NCBI GenBank assembly: GCA_025175895.1
Contig: JAKLTH010000287.1
Location: forward strand, 62,001 to 126,000
Origin: Wurfbainia villosa
Lineage: Eukaryota; Streptophyta; Magnoliopsida; Zingiberales; Zingiberaceae
Direction of reading: 5' to 3'
DNA: 64,000 nt
Shown piece by piece: positions 48,880 through 59,536 of this stretch. The notes under the pieces were generated by a model. It did not search any database. It had not been told where the DNA came from and worked only from the letters and a program-made list of their open reading frames with translations. The position numbers and the translations under genes were made by a program. The stretch's first letter is position 1. Every line of letters begins with the position of its first letter.

Positions 48880-50235
48880 AACCATAACCAAAGTCAAATG
48901 CAATTTATTAAGCTAAAACCATAGATAATGTATAGTCAGAATAGTAAATAAGTAAAAACTTAAGCATAATCTTTAGCTACGGTGATCAATTCTTGATATT
49001 GACAAAGCTAAGAGTTGATAACTAGCAATAAAGAATTATGAATCAGCATTTTAGAATAACTTGAATCATTTATCTCACGTTAACGTAACTGAGAACTGCT
49101 AGTAACTGTAACCAAAGTTAAATGCAATTTGTTGATTTAAACTGAACCATAGATAATCTATAGTTGGTATTGTATATATATAAGCAAAAATTTATGCATA
49201 ATCTGCAGCTGTAGTTAGAGCTGTCAAACGGATCGACCTATGGTGGGGCGGGTCAACTCATCATTAACTCAATATTTAGCGGAGAGAGGCAGGCCGACTC
49301 ACCATCTTGGCGGGTTAAGAAATTTCCAACCCAATCCAATTCAAGATGGGTTGCAGGTTAAGCGGATCAACCCGTGGGCTATAAAAATTAAAAAATTATA
49401 TCTAAAATTACTAAGGTGTTGAGAGTTTATGACGATAATCGGTAAGACAAATGAAATATCATGATTAAAAAAATAAACATTTGAAGTAACTAAAATCTTA
49501 TAATTGAGATTTAATTATCAATCGATAAAGTTGAATATCGATATTTTTTATTCTTCCAATGATCCAAAATATCCAAATCTTAATAATATATAAATTTAAA
49601 TTTTTACTCCTCTAAATAGAGTTCAAATTGAGATTTTTTAGCTCTTATAATTATTTGACTTTGATATGTCATCATTTCCTATATCGATTGGAATAACAAT
49701 GATAAGGTAATATAAAACAATTAAAGTATACAAGAAAAAAAAGTATTAGAATACATCAAATATTATTTTATTCTTGCCTCTTAATTTCTCTTATACTTTG
49801 TTGAGGTGTATATGTGATAGAAGAAGATTGTGATGGTGAAAAACTTCTCTTATTAATTAATATTAGAATATTGGTAAAAAAAAACTTATATAATTTTATT
49901 TTTCACATGTTCCATCTTTTAGCATTTCTCAATCCGCGGATCAACCCGTATCAACGTCGGGCCGACCCGTCTAGACCCGTAATCCGTGCGAGTCGATACG
50001 TTTAGGCCCATCAAAACGACGAGTTGATAAAATTTCAACTCAACCCGCTTAAATTATTCGACGGAGCGGACCAATTCGACGGACCTAATCTAACTTGACA
50101 GCTCTAGGTGTAGTGATCTATTCTTGATATTGTCAGTGTTAAAAGTTGATAACTAATGATGAAAGAAATATAAAATGACATTTCAGAATAACATGAACCA
50201 TTTATCTAACAATAATATAATAGGAAACTGCTAAA
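48880..50235. repeat. About 230-bp tandem duplication split by a MITE
   Basis: Unit 1 (about 48880-49110) has AAATGCAATTTATTAAG, CCATAGATAATGTATAG, TTCTTGATATTGACAAAG and AACTGAGAACTGCTA. Unit 2 repeats these in order from about 49115, but is interrupted at 49216 by the MITE and resumes at 50107 (TATTCTTGATATTGTCAGTG, then GAAACTGCTA). Confidence 0.6.
49216..50106. mobile_element. hAT-type MITE
   Basis: 891 bp with 12-bp terminal inverted repeats TAGAGCTGTCAA and TTGACAGCTCTA. It is flanked by 8-bp near-identical duplications GCTGTAGT (49208-49215) and GGTGTAGT (50107-50114), as expected for hAT elements. The subterminal zones are rich in GGGTTGA/CAACCCG words. No transposase. Confidence 0.8.
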
Positions 50236-50589
50236 TGTAACAAAGCAGAGAGCGTTTTTCAAACCTTGATTCCAGAAAATAAATGAGCAACCATACCTAG
50301 CCTAGCTAGTGTTCTTTGGATTTTTCTCCATAAATCGAATAACAAAAACTAGCCTAGTGTTTCTTTGGATTTTTCACTAAATGCTCAACTCTAAATGATT
50401 GTCGTAAACTTTTATTATTTATAGCTATCGTAGTAGGAAGGTTTTGTTTCTTCGAAAAAGTCATATTTATTTACTTTCCAAGAACATCTAATCTGAAAAG
50501 TATAAAATAATAATAATAGAGAAATTAACTCATTATAAAACACATATCAAAAGATTGAAAGTCAATTCAATCATCCGTATATTTTTTAG
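50236..50589. other. CACTA interior, no gene recognised
   Basis: AT-rich sequence between the tandem duplication and the kinase remnant. Confidence 0.35.
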
Positions 50590-51897
50590 CTATTATATTG
50601 GACAAACAGAACTAAAGTCGAAGTAGACCAACTTGAAATAATAACCATGTAATTGCTCCATCACCTCAGGTGCCATCCTATTTAAGAACGAAATTTTGAC
50701 TGCAATTATTAAATCTTTAAACACAATTCTATGAGAAAGATCAATAATAAAGCTTATGCACCAGCAAGGTGTTCCTTGTGCATTGTCGATCGCCTGAATC
50801 AAAAAGACAAGTAGAAACCTCAAAATCTCCTAATTAGTTTACTTCACCCCGCGAGTCAACTAAAATGTTTCCAGCCTGTAGAAAGATATCAATCAGAATA
50901 ACAAGTTTATATTGATTATAGAAAATTTTATCTGCTTGTTAAAAATGTAATCAACATGAATCATGAAAATGCAATATCAATTTACCTTCACATCACGGTG
51001 TATATGCCCATGGTGATCGAGATATTCCAAACCTTTCATAACATCTTTTAGTATAGTTTCTATCACAATTTCCTCAAATCCATGTGTGTATGCAGATTTC
51101 ATTATGTGAAGGCAAGAACCACCAACCATGTAAGGCATGACAACCTACAAGTTATGAACAATGTGCCCGGAGAACATTCGGGTGGTCTATCAAGATCATA
51201 GTTTGTGCATCTCTGGAGATATTACTCTGAATAATAAACATCAAGAAAAAAAACTGAGGAAAACAATGAAATTGTTCTCTTTTCTCATAAACGATTCCAC
51301 ATGATTTAATTATCTTCTATTTCAAGTTCAACAATTTACCGAAGACAAATCACAGCTATTACTCTGAATTAATAAAAACATGGCAAAAGGAAAATATTAC
51401 CGACGAAAATAAAGTAATATGTTATTCTCTCTTCCACAAAAAAATGAGGGGATTTTAATTCCCCCTGTTTCAAGTAAAGAAATTTATAAAAAAAGAAAAA
51501 AGAATAGTGGTGAACTCACAAGCAACCAAATTGATGTTACTCTGAACAAAAACATGAGAAAAACAAAACATTGTAGAGGAAAACAATGTAATTCTTTTCC
51601 TCTTTTTTTTTTTTTTCTAACGCGAATTCAAGCATATCGTATCATCGTTAGTCCGAGCAAAAAAAATGACAGAACCAGAATATTATAGAGGAAAATAATG
51701 TAGATTAATTCTTCTCTTTTTCACTTTGTAGGATCAAATTTGCCTCTGTTTCAAGTTAGTTTCTTTAAGGAAAAAAAAGCATTGCCAAATCGCTGTTGTT
51801 CCTCTCGAAATCAAGGATCTTGATGGCGACGGTATCGTCGAAGGGGATGCAGCGGGCTCGATAGACAATGTCGGATACAGAGAAGAGAAGTCGAACC
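50590..51897 (-). pseudogene. Ste20/OSR1-like (BLUS1/FRAY-type) protein kinase pseudogene
   Basis: Four recognisable pieces on the minus strand. (a) 51897-51787 encodes the ATP-binding Lys region, YRARCIPFDDTVAIKILDFE then RNNSDL. (b) 51144-50986 is an intact 53-codon exon with GT/AG sites, VVMPYMVGGSCLHIMKSAY through HGHIHRDVK, including the catalytic HRD. (c) from 50875, AGNILVDSRGE continues into an in-frame TAA, then GDFEVSTCLFDSGDRQ, where the metal-binding DFG is DFE. (d) about 50690-50640 has MAPEVMEQLHGYYFK. The stretch normally linking (a) and (b) and everything beyond (d) are missing. The pieces are typical of plant Ste20-like kinases of the OSR1/FRAY group. It cannot encode an active kinase. 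Confidence 0.75.
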
Positions 51898-52197
51898 CTA
51901 TTTAACGATCCGAGTTTCATTAGGAGATATTTAAGTGGAAAAAAATAAGAAAATAAATAAAATAAAGATAATTTTTAAATGAAAAAACCATGGAAAAAAT
52001 CAACGATAAGGAAAAATGGAAAAATAATAATATTAATAAAATAAAGCTAATTTTTTATTCTCATTCATTTTTTTAATGAAGTAAAATTATATTTTCATAA
52101 TTTATTTAAAAAATATTTTTTTATATTTAAAAAAAATGACCTATCAAGAAACTAAATCATACCTTAAAATTTTTAAGTGGCAGAAATAAAAAAAATC

Positions 52198-52448
52198 ATC
52201 ATAGACAACGCTTCTTATAAAGCGTTGTCTTTTACTAATAAAAACATATCAAAGACAACGTCATTTAAAAATCGTTATTTTTGACCCAAATAAACAACAC
52301 TAATGCATAACGATTTTATAGTATATGTTAATTTAAAAAAAAAAGACAACGCTTTACACTAAAATCATTGTTAAACTACAAATAACAACATTTTTTATAA
52401 AAAGTATTGTCTTTTAAGTGTTGTGTATTGTCTTTTTTTATCGTAGTG
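52198..52448. repeat. Right subterminal repeats and terminus of the CACTA element
   Basis: AGACAACGCTTCTTATAAAG followed by CGTTGTCTTTT, with several further GACAACG/CGTTGTC words, then ATTGTCTTTTTTTATCGTAG and TG at the end. They mirror the left-end array. Confidence 0.7.
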
Positions 52449-53976
52449 ATGATTTTAATCTGTTCCAAATTCTCGACATAGTTTCAACGAGTTGATACTT
52501 TTGTCATAGTAATTAGCGATACATTTTTAAAAAGTTCGATGCTTATAGTCATTATCAATGACTGTGTCGATGTTAATAGTGATCTATGACTTCGCAAAGA
52601 TCATATTTTCATCGGGAGATCAAATTATTCATCTTGAGTCATCTATTTTCGATTTGTATTCTCACTCTATCTATGATAAGTATTGAGTTCCTGAAATAAA
52701 TGATAAAAATCATCGATGGTTGAAGAGGAAAAAATATATATAACATAACTAACATCTAAAATTGACTATCCATGACTGATCAACCTTGAAATGGATACGT
52801 GCAAACTAGAGTTTGGTTGACGTTATTTGGATTCGTCAAAATTTTTTAAAATTTTTGAAAAATTTAAAGGATATTATGGAATATAAAGAATATTTTAAAA
52901 TTATAAAGGATATTATGTGTCATCAGAAAATTAAGAATATTAGATATTTGAATATTCAAAAGATTTGTAAAAAGAATTGAAATTTTTGTCATCTTAAAAA
53001 ATAAGAAAAAAAATAGGAAATGACGGAATTTATTAAAAAAGAAAGTTGAAAGTTATGAATGAAAAAAAAAAGAGATGATGTATTTATAGATAAATTTTAT
53101 TTTAAAAAAATAAAAATTAATCTTTGAATAATGACAAAAAAAATTTAACATGATTCAATAATATTTTATTTTATTTTTAATCAATTTAATTTTTTACAAA
53201 TAAATAAATTAAAAATTTTAAAATTATTTTAAGCAAGCTATCTCCCACGCGAGAGCTCAATCATTGTTCCTAATTTAATTTAGCACGACAAAAATTAATT
53301 ATTTTGAGCCATTCCGATAATTTTCTTTTAAAAAAAATATATAATTAGCGACTCCTATTATCTTCCGTTTAAAAAAAAATAAATTGAAAAATATTTACGG
53401 CCTCAATAATTATATTATCCATAATTTATCATTCCATTCTGAAAACAACTGGATCCGCACACCAATTCCCCTGTGCCGAATCCGCCTCGTGCTCAATTAT
53501 TCAGATGGAACCGGGCCAAATAACAAATCTCTCGACGCGTGTAATCTGTCATGTCGGCGGACGGATCTCCTCGCCACTCGCTCGCGTGTGTGTACGTGAG
53601 CCGTTCACACGGGGATCTATGACACCAGGATATCTATAAAAACAATGTAGATCGAAGAGATTTAAAATATATATATTTTTTAATTCAGATGATTTTTCAT
53701 CACGTCAAAATTCATAAGATTCTTTGTCATTTATTTTTCTCATAATAATCACCGATAGAGATCGTTAGATTGACAGTTAAAAAAAAAATACAAAAATATA
53801 TAATACAAAAGTGCGTATGTGAGTCACGTATCAATATCGATAAAAATTTAATTAGAATCGTCAATTTAATAACCTTTATCGGTCTATTCTACGATCAAGT
53901 AAATTATAGAGGATTCTATGCTTTGATGTGATGATCAAGACACGTGAAAATCATTTGAATCTAAAAAAAACTAAGA
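52449..53976. other. AT-rich intergenic sequence, nothing recognised
   Basis: No gene, repeat family or RNA recognised. A more GC-rich patch at about 53450-53620 has a short open frame without known features. Confidence 0.4.
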
Positions 53977-54215
53977 GGACATTTGATAGATATTTTTTTT
54001 TTTCATTTTTCATTTTTATTTTCTACGAAAATATTCATATTTTTCATCTCAATTTTCAAAAAAATAAAAGAATATTTTTTAGAAAACTAAAAAATGAGAA
54101 ATAATCGTTTTCGTTTTTCAAAAATTAAAAGAACATTTTTTGAAAAATAAAAGAAAATTATTTTCTATTTTTTGAAAAAAAAATAATGAAAATAAAAAAA
54201 ATCTTCGTGCGATGT
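53977..54215. repeat. A/T-tract fold-back, MITE-like
   Basis: Ends GGACATTTGATAGATATT and AATCTTCGTGCGATGTCC are imperfect inverted copies. The interior has T-tracts followed by A-tracts with TTTTTGAAAAA words. It is similar in style to 2319-2590. Confidence 0.4.
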
Positions 54216-54978
54216 CCAATTCAATTTCGCCTCATGTAAAGCACTCCAGTATGGGTCTGCGGGACGGCGACTGGGATCGGGACGCGACGTACGTCTCTCT
54301 CCCACAACTCGGTTGTTCTGATGGCCGGGTCGATCAATTGGGTTCCAGCGGCTCAGTTGGTTCCTCCCCTAGAGACGCCCTCCCGCCACAAACATCAACT
54401 TTCAGGTGATAATTAATTTAATTAACCTTCAAATTTTGATTAAATGGAATCGATATTATTGTCATATCTAAATCGGATAATAATTGCGGAACTTAATTAG
54501 ACCGTCTCGATCGCTATACTAATAAAATGAAACAAATTAATTTAATATCGATTTAATTTGTTCGATTTAAATATCAAAATTTAATTTATTTAGTTCGATC
54601 AATTTCATTTTTTAACCGAATGCTCATTTTTGTCAACCTCAATCAGCAGGATCCGGTCCGGTTGAACCGCTGGTCGACATGGACCGGTTGATCAATTGCT
54701 GGTCAAATTATTGGAGGAAGAGAGTAAGGTGCGCCGTGCGTGCTGGGAACGAACTGTCGATGCGACTATCACTGAGTTGCGTGCGATTGCCTAACACTTC
54801 TGGAGAAAGACTGTGACGGGTTTGGAAAGTCAAACGCGGTCAACCGTAACGAAGAAATTAATGTTGGAAAAAAAGAAAAAAAATTGAAATTAAGAAGGAG
54901 AAAATAGAAAGAAGGAAAGTGAACGACGGATATATAATTTTATTCAAATGATTATGTTCATATCTAATTTTTTTTATC
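54216..54978. other. Intergenic sequence, no gene recognised
   Basis: Two GC-richer patches (54240-54410 and 54650-54850) carry no recognisable protein. The second contains ACCGGTT/AACCGGT-like words. Confidence 0.35.
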
Positions 54979-55375
54979 GTCCATTAATGATAATGAAAAA
55001 TAAATAAATTTTAAATCCGAACGAAAATATTAGATTGCGTATTAAAATGTGACTCGTATCTATTTGTAATAATATCTAATTTGGATGTGACTAGAATAGA
55101 GAATTTTATGTGCAAATAAAATGTTCATAAAAAATTGAAATCGTCAATTTAACGGTCTTCACCGGTCTGTCCAACGACCATTAATGATAACGAAAGAAAA
55201 ATAAATTTTAAATTCGAATCAAAATTTTAAATTTTATATTAAAAGTTGACTCATATCTATTCGTAATAATATTTGATTCTGATGTGACTAGAACAGAGAG
55301 TTTTATATACAAGCAAAAGATTCGTACTTGATTGAAATCGTCAATTTAACGATTTCCATCGATCCATCCCACGAT
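54979..55375. repeat. Two-copy tandem repeat, about 197 bp
   Basis: CCATTAATGATAATGAAA at 54981 recurs as CCATTAATGATAACGAAA at 55178. The copies share ATTAAAATGTGACTC/ATTAAAAGTTGACTC and GAAATCGTCAATTTAACG in the same order. A more distant relative of the last block lies at 53850-53890. Confidence 0.65.
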
Positions 55376-55751
55376 TATTATGAAAGAGATAAATTATGAA
55401 GAGTCATCCTATGACTCTGAACGTGATACTCAAGATACATAATAATTATATAAATCTAAAAAAAAATTTAAATTTCTTTCAAAATCAATGCATATTTAAT
55501 CGATAAGCTCCATCGTATTTTAATGATCATGCAATCTCCGGCGTAGAGACGCAAGCAAAAGGTGGTTGATGAAAGTGGAGATGATGCTTCCCCCAGATAA
55601 CTTCTTCCTCTCTTCTCCATTAAATTGATTGGAAGCAACGTCTTCCTCTCTCGCCTTCTCTAATTGATATTGTTTCTCATAATTAATTAATCAAGTTAAC
55701 GGAGGGGTGAGGGCGCCTCCGGCTCCGCCGTCGTCGTCCACCGCCACCGCG

Positions 55752-56466
55752 ATGGCGTCCTCCTCCTCGCAGGCAAAGAACCTCCGCAGCGGCCAAGATG
55801 GGACGGCGGCGCGCGTTCGTCGCGCGGCACCGGAGCGCTCGGCCTCGTTCCACCACGGGACCACCGCGGCCCTGGAGCACCGCCATATGCGGCGGCCCAG
55901 GACGCAGCCAGAGCTTCTCAAACTCCGCGGCAGCGGCGGCGCCGCCGACGCCGACGCCGCCGCGTCGCCGTGGCACTCCCCGCGGCGCGTGCCGGCGAAG
56001 GTGCTGGTGAACGTGGCGGTGCATCGGAGCCTGGGCCCCGTGCAGGTGGTGGCGTCCACCGACTGGACCGTCGGCGAGTTGGCGGCCGCGGCGCTGGGCC
56101 GGTACGTCAGGGAGGGCAGGCGGCCGCTGCTTCCCGCAGCCGGCGACCCCTCGACTTTCGAACTCCATTACTCCCAGTTCAGCCTCGAATGTAAGCAAAC
56201 TCAAACACATCGACCGATCGAAAACCTCTCGAATTGAACTAGATCTCCAAGCGTCGATTACATCGCCAACTTTCAATTAATTATCAGGTCTGGATCCCAA
56301 AGAAAAGCTGATCAATTTGGGATCGAGGAACTTCTTCCTCTGTCTCAAGCCCGATCTTGTTTCCGAAACCATGGAATCGAGCTCCCCGGCGACGGGTTCC
56401 TGCTCGAAGCAAGCGGAGGAGGCGACGAAGATCTCCTGGTTCAGTTTCATAGATTGCTTGCTATAA
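55752..56466 (+). CDS. At4g22758-like protein (DUF7054-type), two exons
   Basis: Exon 1 is 55752-56190 and exon 2 is 56288-56466. The intron has GTAAGC at its start and TTATCAG at its end, and the joined frame gives 205 residues. The ATG at 55752 is the first in frame (the frame is also open upstream). Residues 1-80 are low-complexity and Ser/Arg/Ala-rich. The conserved core spans about 84-170: VLVNVAVHRSLGPVQVV, TVGELAAAALGRYVREGRRP, FELHYSQFSLE across the junction, and INLGSRNFFLCLK. A ubiquitin-like fold has been suggested for such cores, but the function is unknown. The C-terminus, ISWFSFIDCLL, is short. Exon 1 is extremely GC-rich, exon 2 much less so. Frames in the same place on the minus strand are shadows. 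Confidence 0.85.
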
Positions 56467-56732
56467 TTAGCAACATTTGTTCTCTCGTACGGGCAATTTA
56501 TTATCCCGTCGTGTTGTCCATTCTGTTCATGTATATGGTCCATATATAATCATATATAGTAGTCGTATCGAGTTAGATTTTTTTTTTCTGCAGTTTTTAG
56601 TAGATAAATCACGTGTTTATTGAGCTTCCAACACGTGTATGGTCTAGACGCTATGTAATTTTCTGTTCTGATCTAGGTGATTTATATGTTTGGCAGAGAG
56701 TTAAGTTTCTCTCTCTCTTGTTTTTTTTCCCG

Positions 56733-56734
<2 letters not shown>

Positions 56735-56794
<60 letters not shown>
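56735..56794. repeat. (AT)30 microsatellite
   Basis: Perfect dinucleotide run of 60 bp, about 270 bp downstream of the At4g22758-like gene. Confidence 0.95.
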
Positions 56795-56798
<4 letters not shown>

Positions 56799-56799
56799 A

Positions 56800-57430
56800 T
56801 AGCATGATGATTGATACTGCTTGTAATGCTACTCTCTCGTCCGATCAATCGCGCATTCTTTGTCGTCGCCGCCAATTAGACCCCGTCGATCGGTCACGGA
56901 CCGGACGCGATCGACGCCTACTACTCGTCGGTATCCGACGGGGAGTTCTGGGCGGTTAGTGGCGGAATCCGTAATCGTAAAAATCACCAAAGATTGTAGC
57001 CGGATTCCCGGATGGATTGGCAGCCGACGCCGGTCCGTCCGGTGTAATCGGTCGGCTAGTCGTCCGATTCTGGCGGTCGATTTCGACCGCGATTCGGTCG
57101 GTCGGCGGTCGAATGGCGGTCGACCGATTACATCGGACGGGCCGTCACTGCCGTCCGATCCGTATTGAATTCGGCCGTAATTCGGTGAATCGCCCGTCAC
57201 GATCGGCGATGCGGCGCCAACGTCGGCCGCGCGATCTTTGGTGATTTCCGGTCGGTTAGCGTCGGATTCCGGCCGCTAACTCTCTCAGCCGGATCGCGGA
57301 CGAGTGACGCGTTGATCGCGTCCGATCCGGCGGCCGGCGATGGTCGGACGAGGCGGCGACGACGACAACAGTGACGTGGGGTCGTCGAGGAATGCACGAG
57401 CACGTAGAAATCGATCGCGGAGGATATCAT
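56800..57430. repeat. GC-rich fold-back between two TA microsatellites
   Basis: The two halves are imperfect inverted copies about a centre near 57100. Left GGACCGGACGCGATCGACGC pairs with right GCGTTGATCGCGTCCGATCC. AATCACCAAAGAT (about 56985) pairs exactly with ATCTTTGGTGATT (about 57233). TGTAATCGGTCG pairs with CGACCGATTACA around the loop. Open frames here on both strands follow from the symmetrical composition and are not genes. Probably a non-autonomous DNA transposon inserted at a TA-rich site. Confidence 0.55.
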
Positions 57431-57431
57431 T

Positions 57432-57435
<4 letters not shown>

Positions 57436-57481
<46 letters not shown>
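57436..57481. repeat. (AT)n microsatellite
   Basis: Perfect dinucleotide run of about 46 bp at the right edge of the fold-back. Confidence 0.95.
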
Positions 57482-57484
<3 letters not shown>

Positions 57485-58035
57485 CATTGATAGTTATCGT
57501 AATATTAGAAGGGCAATTTTTGAAATATCCCCTAAATATTTAATAGTTCTTGTAAAATGTCAAAGATTTTATTGATGGTTTAAGAGCAAAAATAGGACGC
57601 TTTAGTAGAGTTTCATTTTGAAAATATTAGAGAAGATTTTAAAAATTAAATATAGGTTAGAATTGTGTTCCTATCTCAAAATTATCGTGAGAAAAATAAA
57701 TTATTGCTGGTTTTAAATTTCGATGTGATTAATAAATCGTGAGAAAAATAAAATAAATTGTTGATGGTCTGATAAGATAATAGAAAATTATTTTGAATTT
57801 AGAAAAGAATTTTAAATTTTTGATCGAGGATAAATTCGAGTCCATTCTATAATTACTGCACTATCATCACGATATTTTAGTTTTACATGGGACATGACTG
57901 GACACGTTGGTATACTGTCATTTCTTATCGATGGTACATTTATTTTTTTATATTCAAAACTAGTTTTTTTTTTTAAAAAAAAATAGAAAATAAAACTGAA
58001 CCAAAACTTGAAAACATCCAATAAACCCAACCAAT

Positions 58036-58068
<33 letters not shown>

Positions 58069-59339
58069 TGATTGAATCGAAGATTTACTTCGAATGGAGA
58101 GGGACTTTTGTGGCGGTTGGTGACATCCAAAAGGATGGGAGAGAAAATAATGATAAATTATATTATGATTTTATCCTATAAACAAATTAAGAAGGAAAAT
58201 AACTATTGATTAAATCATTAAATCTCAAAACACTTTGAAAAAATAAGATAGACGTGCAACTTTTTTAAAATTTGGATAAATTTAAAGAAACCATATAAAT
58301 GTTTGAATGGACTTCTACGTTAAACCTGAGATTGATGGGTATCAGTTAAGATACTTGGATGGTAATCTCAATTAATGAAACTCTTAAGTTGATGAGAAAT
58401 ATTAATAGCAAATATCCTATAATAAATAAAAATAAATTGAAGACTATTTAAGATTAATGCACCTGTAATGCATGAAAATAAATTAAAAAATATTTGAAAT
58501 GATAAATCACAGTAAATTAGAGATTTACTTTTTATTATTTGATAATTAATATTTTTTTATTTTAGTTATAAATAGATATATGTGCGTCCGTGTATCAAAC
58601 AAGCGTAGTAATTAAAAATGTCATTCGTATATCGTCTACAACATTTTCTAACTAGGAATGCCATCTGTACGTCACCCGAGCATAGTCGCCGCAAGCTTGT
58701 CGTTTACACCGCCATTGAGCGGCTAAATTTCGATTGGATCGGAGTATAATTTGCTTGTAATTGAAATCCGGCCCAACCACGACCATAACATCGAGATACA
58801 TTGTGGGTGTGATTATATTGGACCGAATCAGTCTCAGTCCGATTGACGTGATTAAGTCGGATTTCGACCATAAATTGGAATGTCGATCGATCGTGGCTAA
58901 GATCATGGGCTTACTGCCGCAACAATGTTGCAGCAAGGAGAATGCAAACTAGTTTCCACGGAGATGATGCGTTGGTAAATACGGTATAAAAATTGCACAA
59001 TAATTAAGGTTCGATCTCCGCGTCAATAAATTGTTTAATGTCTAATCGAATCATGTTCTCCACCGTACTTATCATCGCATTAAGGTTAGCGACTACCTTG
59101 TGATTTACTCTCTCTCATACTTGAGAGACCGGAGTGAGGGAACCATTAGATTGACGATTCTAATCTTTTGTACAAGGACAACACAGACTACCTGACGAGT
59201 TCGAAGATGAACTATAGCGCACTCAACGAAAACTTTGTATATTTTTATTTACCGTGGATTCTGCGCGATTGGCATTAACATTGAACAGCTACCATGAAAT
59301 TCATTAGATTATAGAGATATTGCCCGTTGAGATAGAGAG
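57482..59339. other. AT-rich intergenic sequence
   Basis: No gene recognised. An (AAT)n run of about 30 bp lies at 58037-58067. Confidence 0.4.
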
Positions 59340-59536
59340 GGTGAGGTGTCTGGTGATGAAAACGATGAGGATCAACGACTCGGACGAGGAAGAGGGTGAC
59401 GTAAAGGGAAGGTGGAAGTGACCAATTCAGCGTCTCGCCCGTGGACCGAGCCGAATGACGTACAACAGGCGAATGACGTGTCCTGCAAGACAGAAGCGGT
59501 TAAGGGCGCCGAGAGATATCTCGGCGAGGCCCCTCC

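Larger units (their letters stand above)
40787..52448. mobile_element. CACTA-type DNA transposon with captured gene fragments and nested insertions
   Basis: The left end CACTACAAGAAAAAAAC at 40787 and the right end TTTTTTTATCGTAGTG at 52448 are inverted CACTA-superfamily termini. Both are followed inward by subterminal repeats built on AAGCGTTGTC or GACAACGCTT. The flanking trinucleotides are TTG and ATG, so the 3-bp target duplication is not exact. Without the nested LTR element E the length is about 5.6 kb. No transposase was recognised. Inside are kinesin-like exons (41876-41971 and 48118-48480, plus strand), a Ste20/OSR1-like kinase pseudogene (51897-50590, minus strand) and an hAT-type MITE. 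Two independent CACTA ends in opposite orientation would be the alternative. Confidence 0.65.

Noticed and set aside
55683..56276. 197-codon minus-strand frame over the At4g22758-like exon 1
   Set aside because: Low-complexity Arg/Pro/Gly shadow of a GC-rich exon. The plus-strand frame carries the conserved core and splices correctly.
58652..58952. Overlapping short frames on both strands
   Set aside because: No recognisable domain, and no splice or promoter support.
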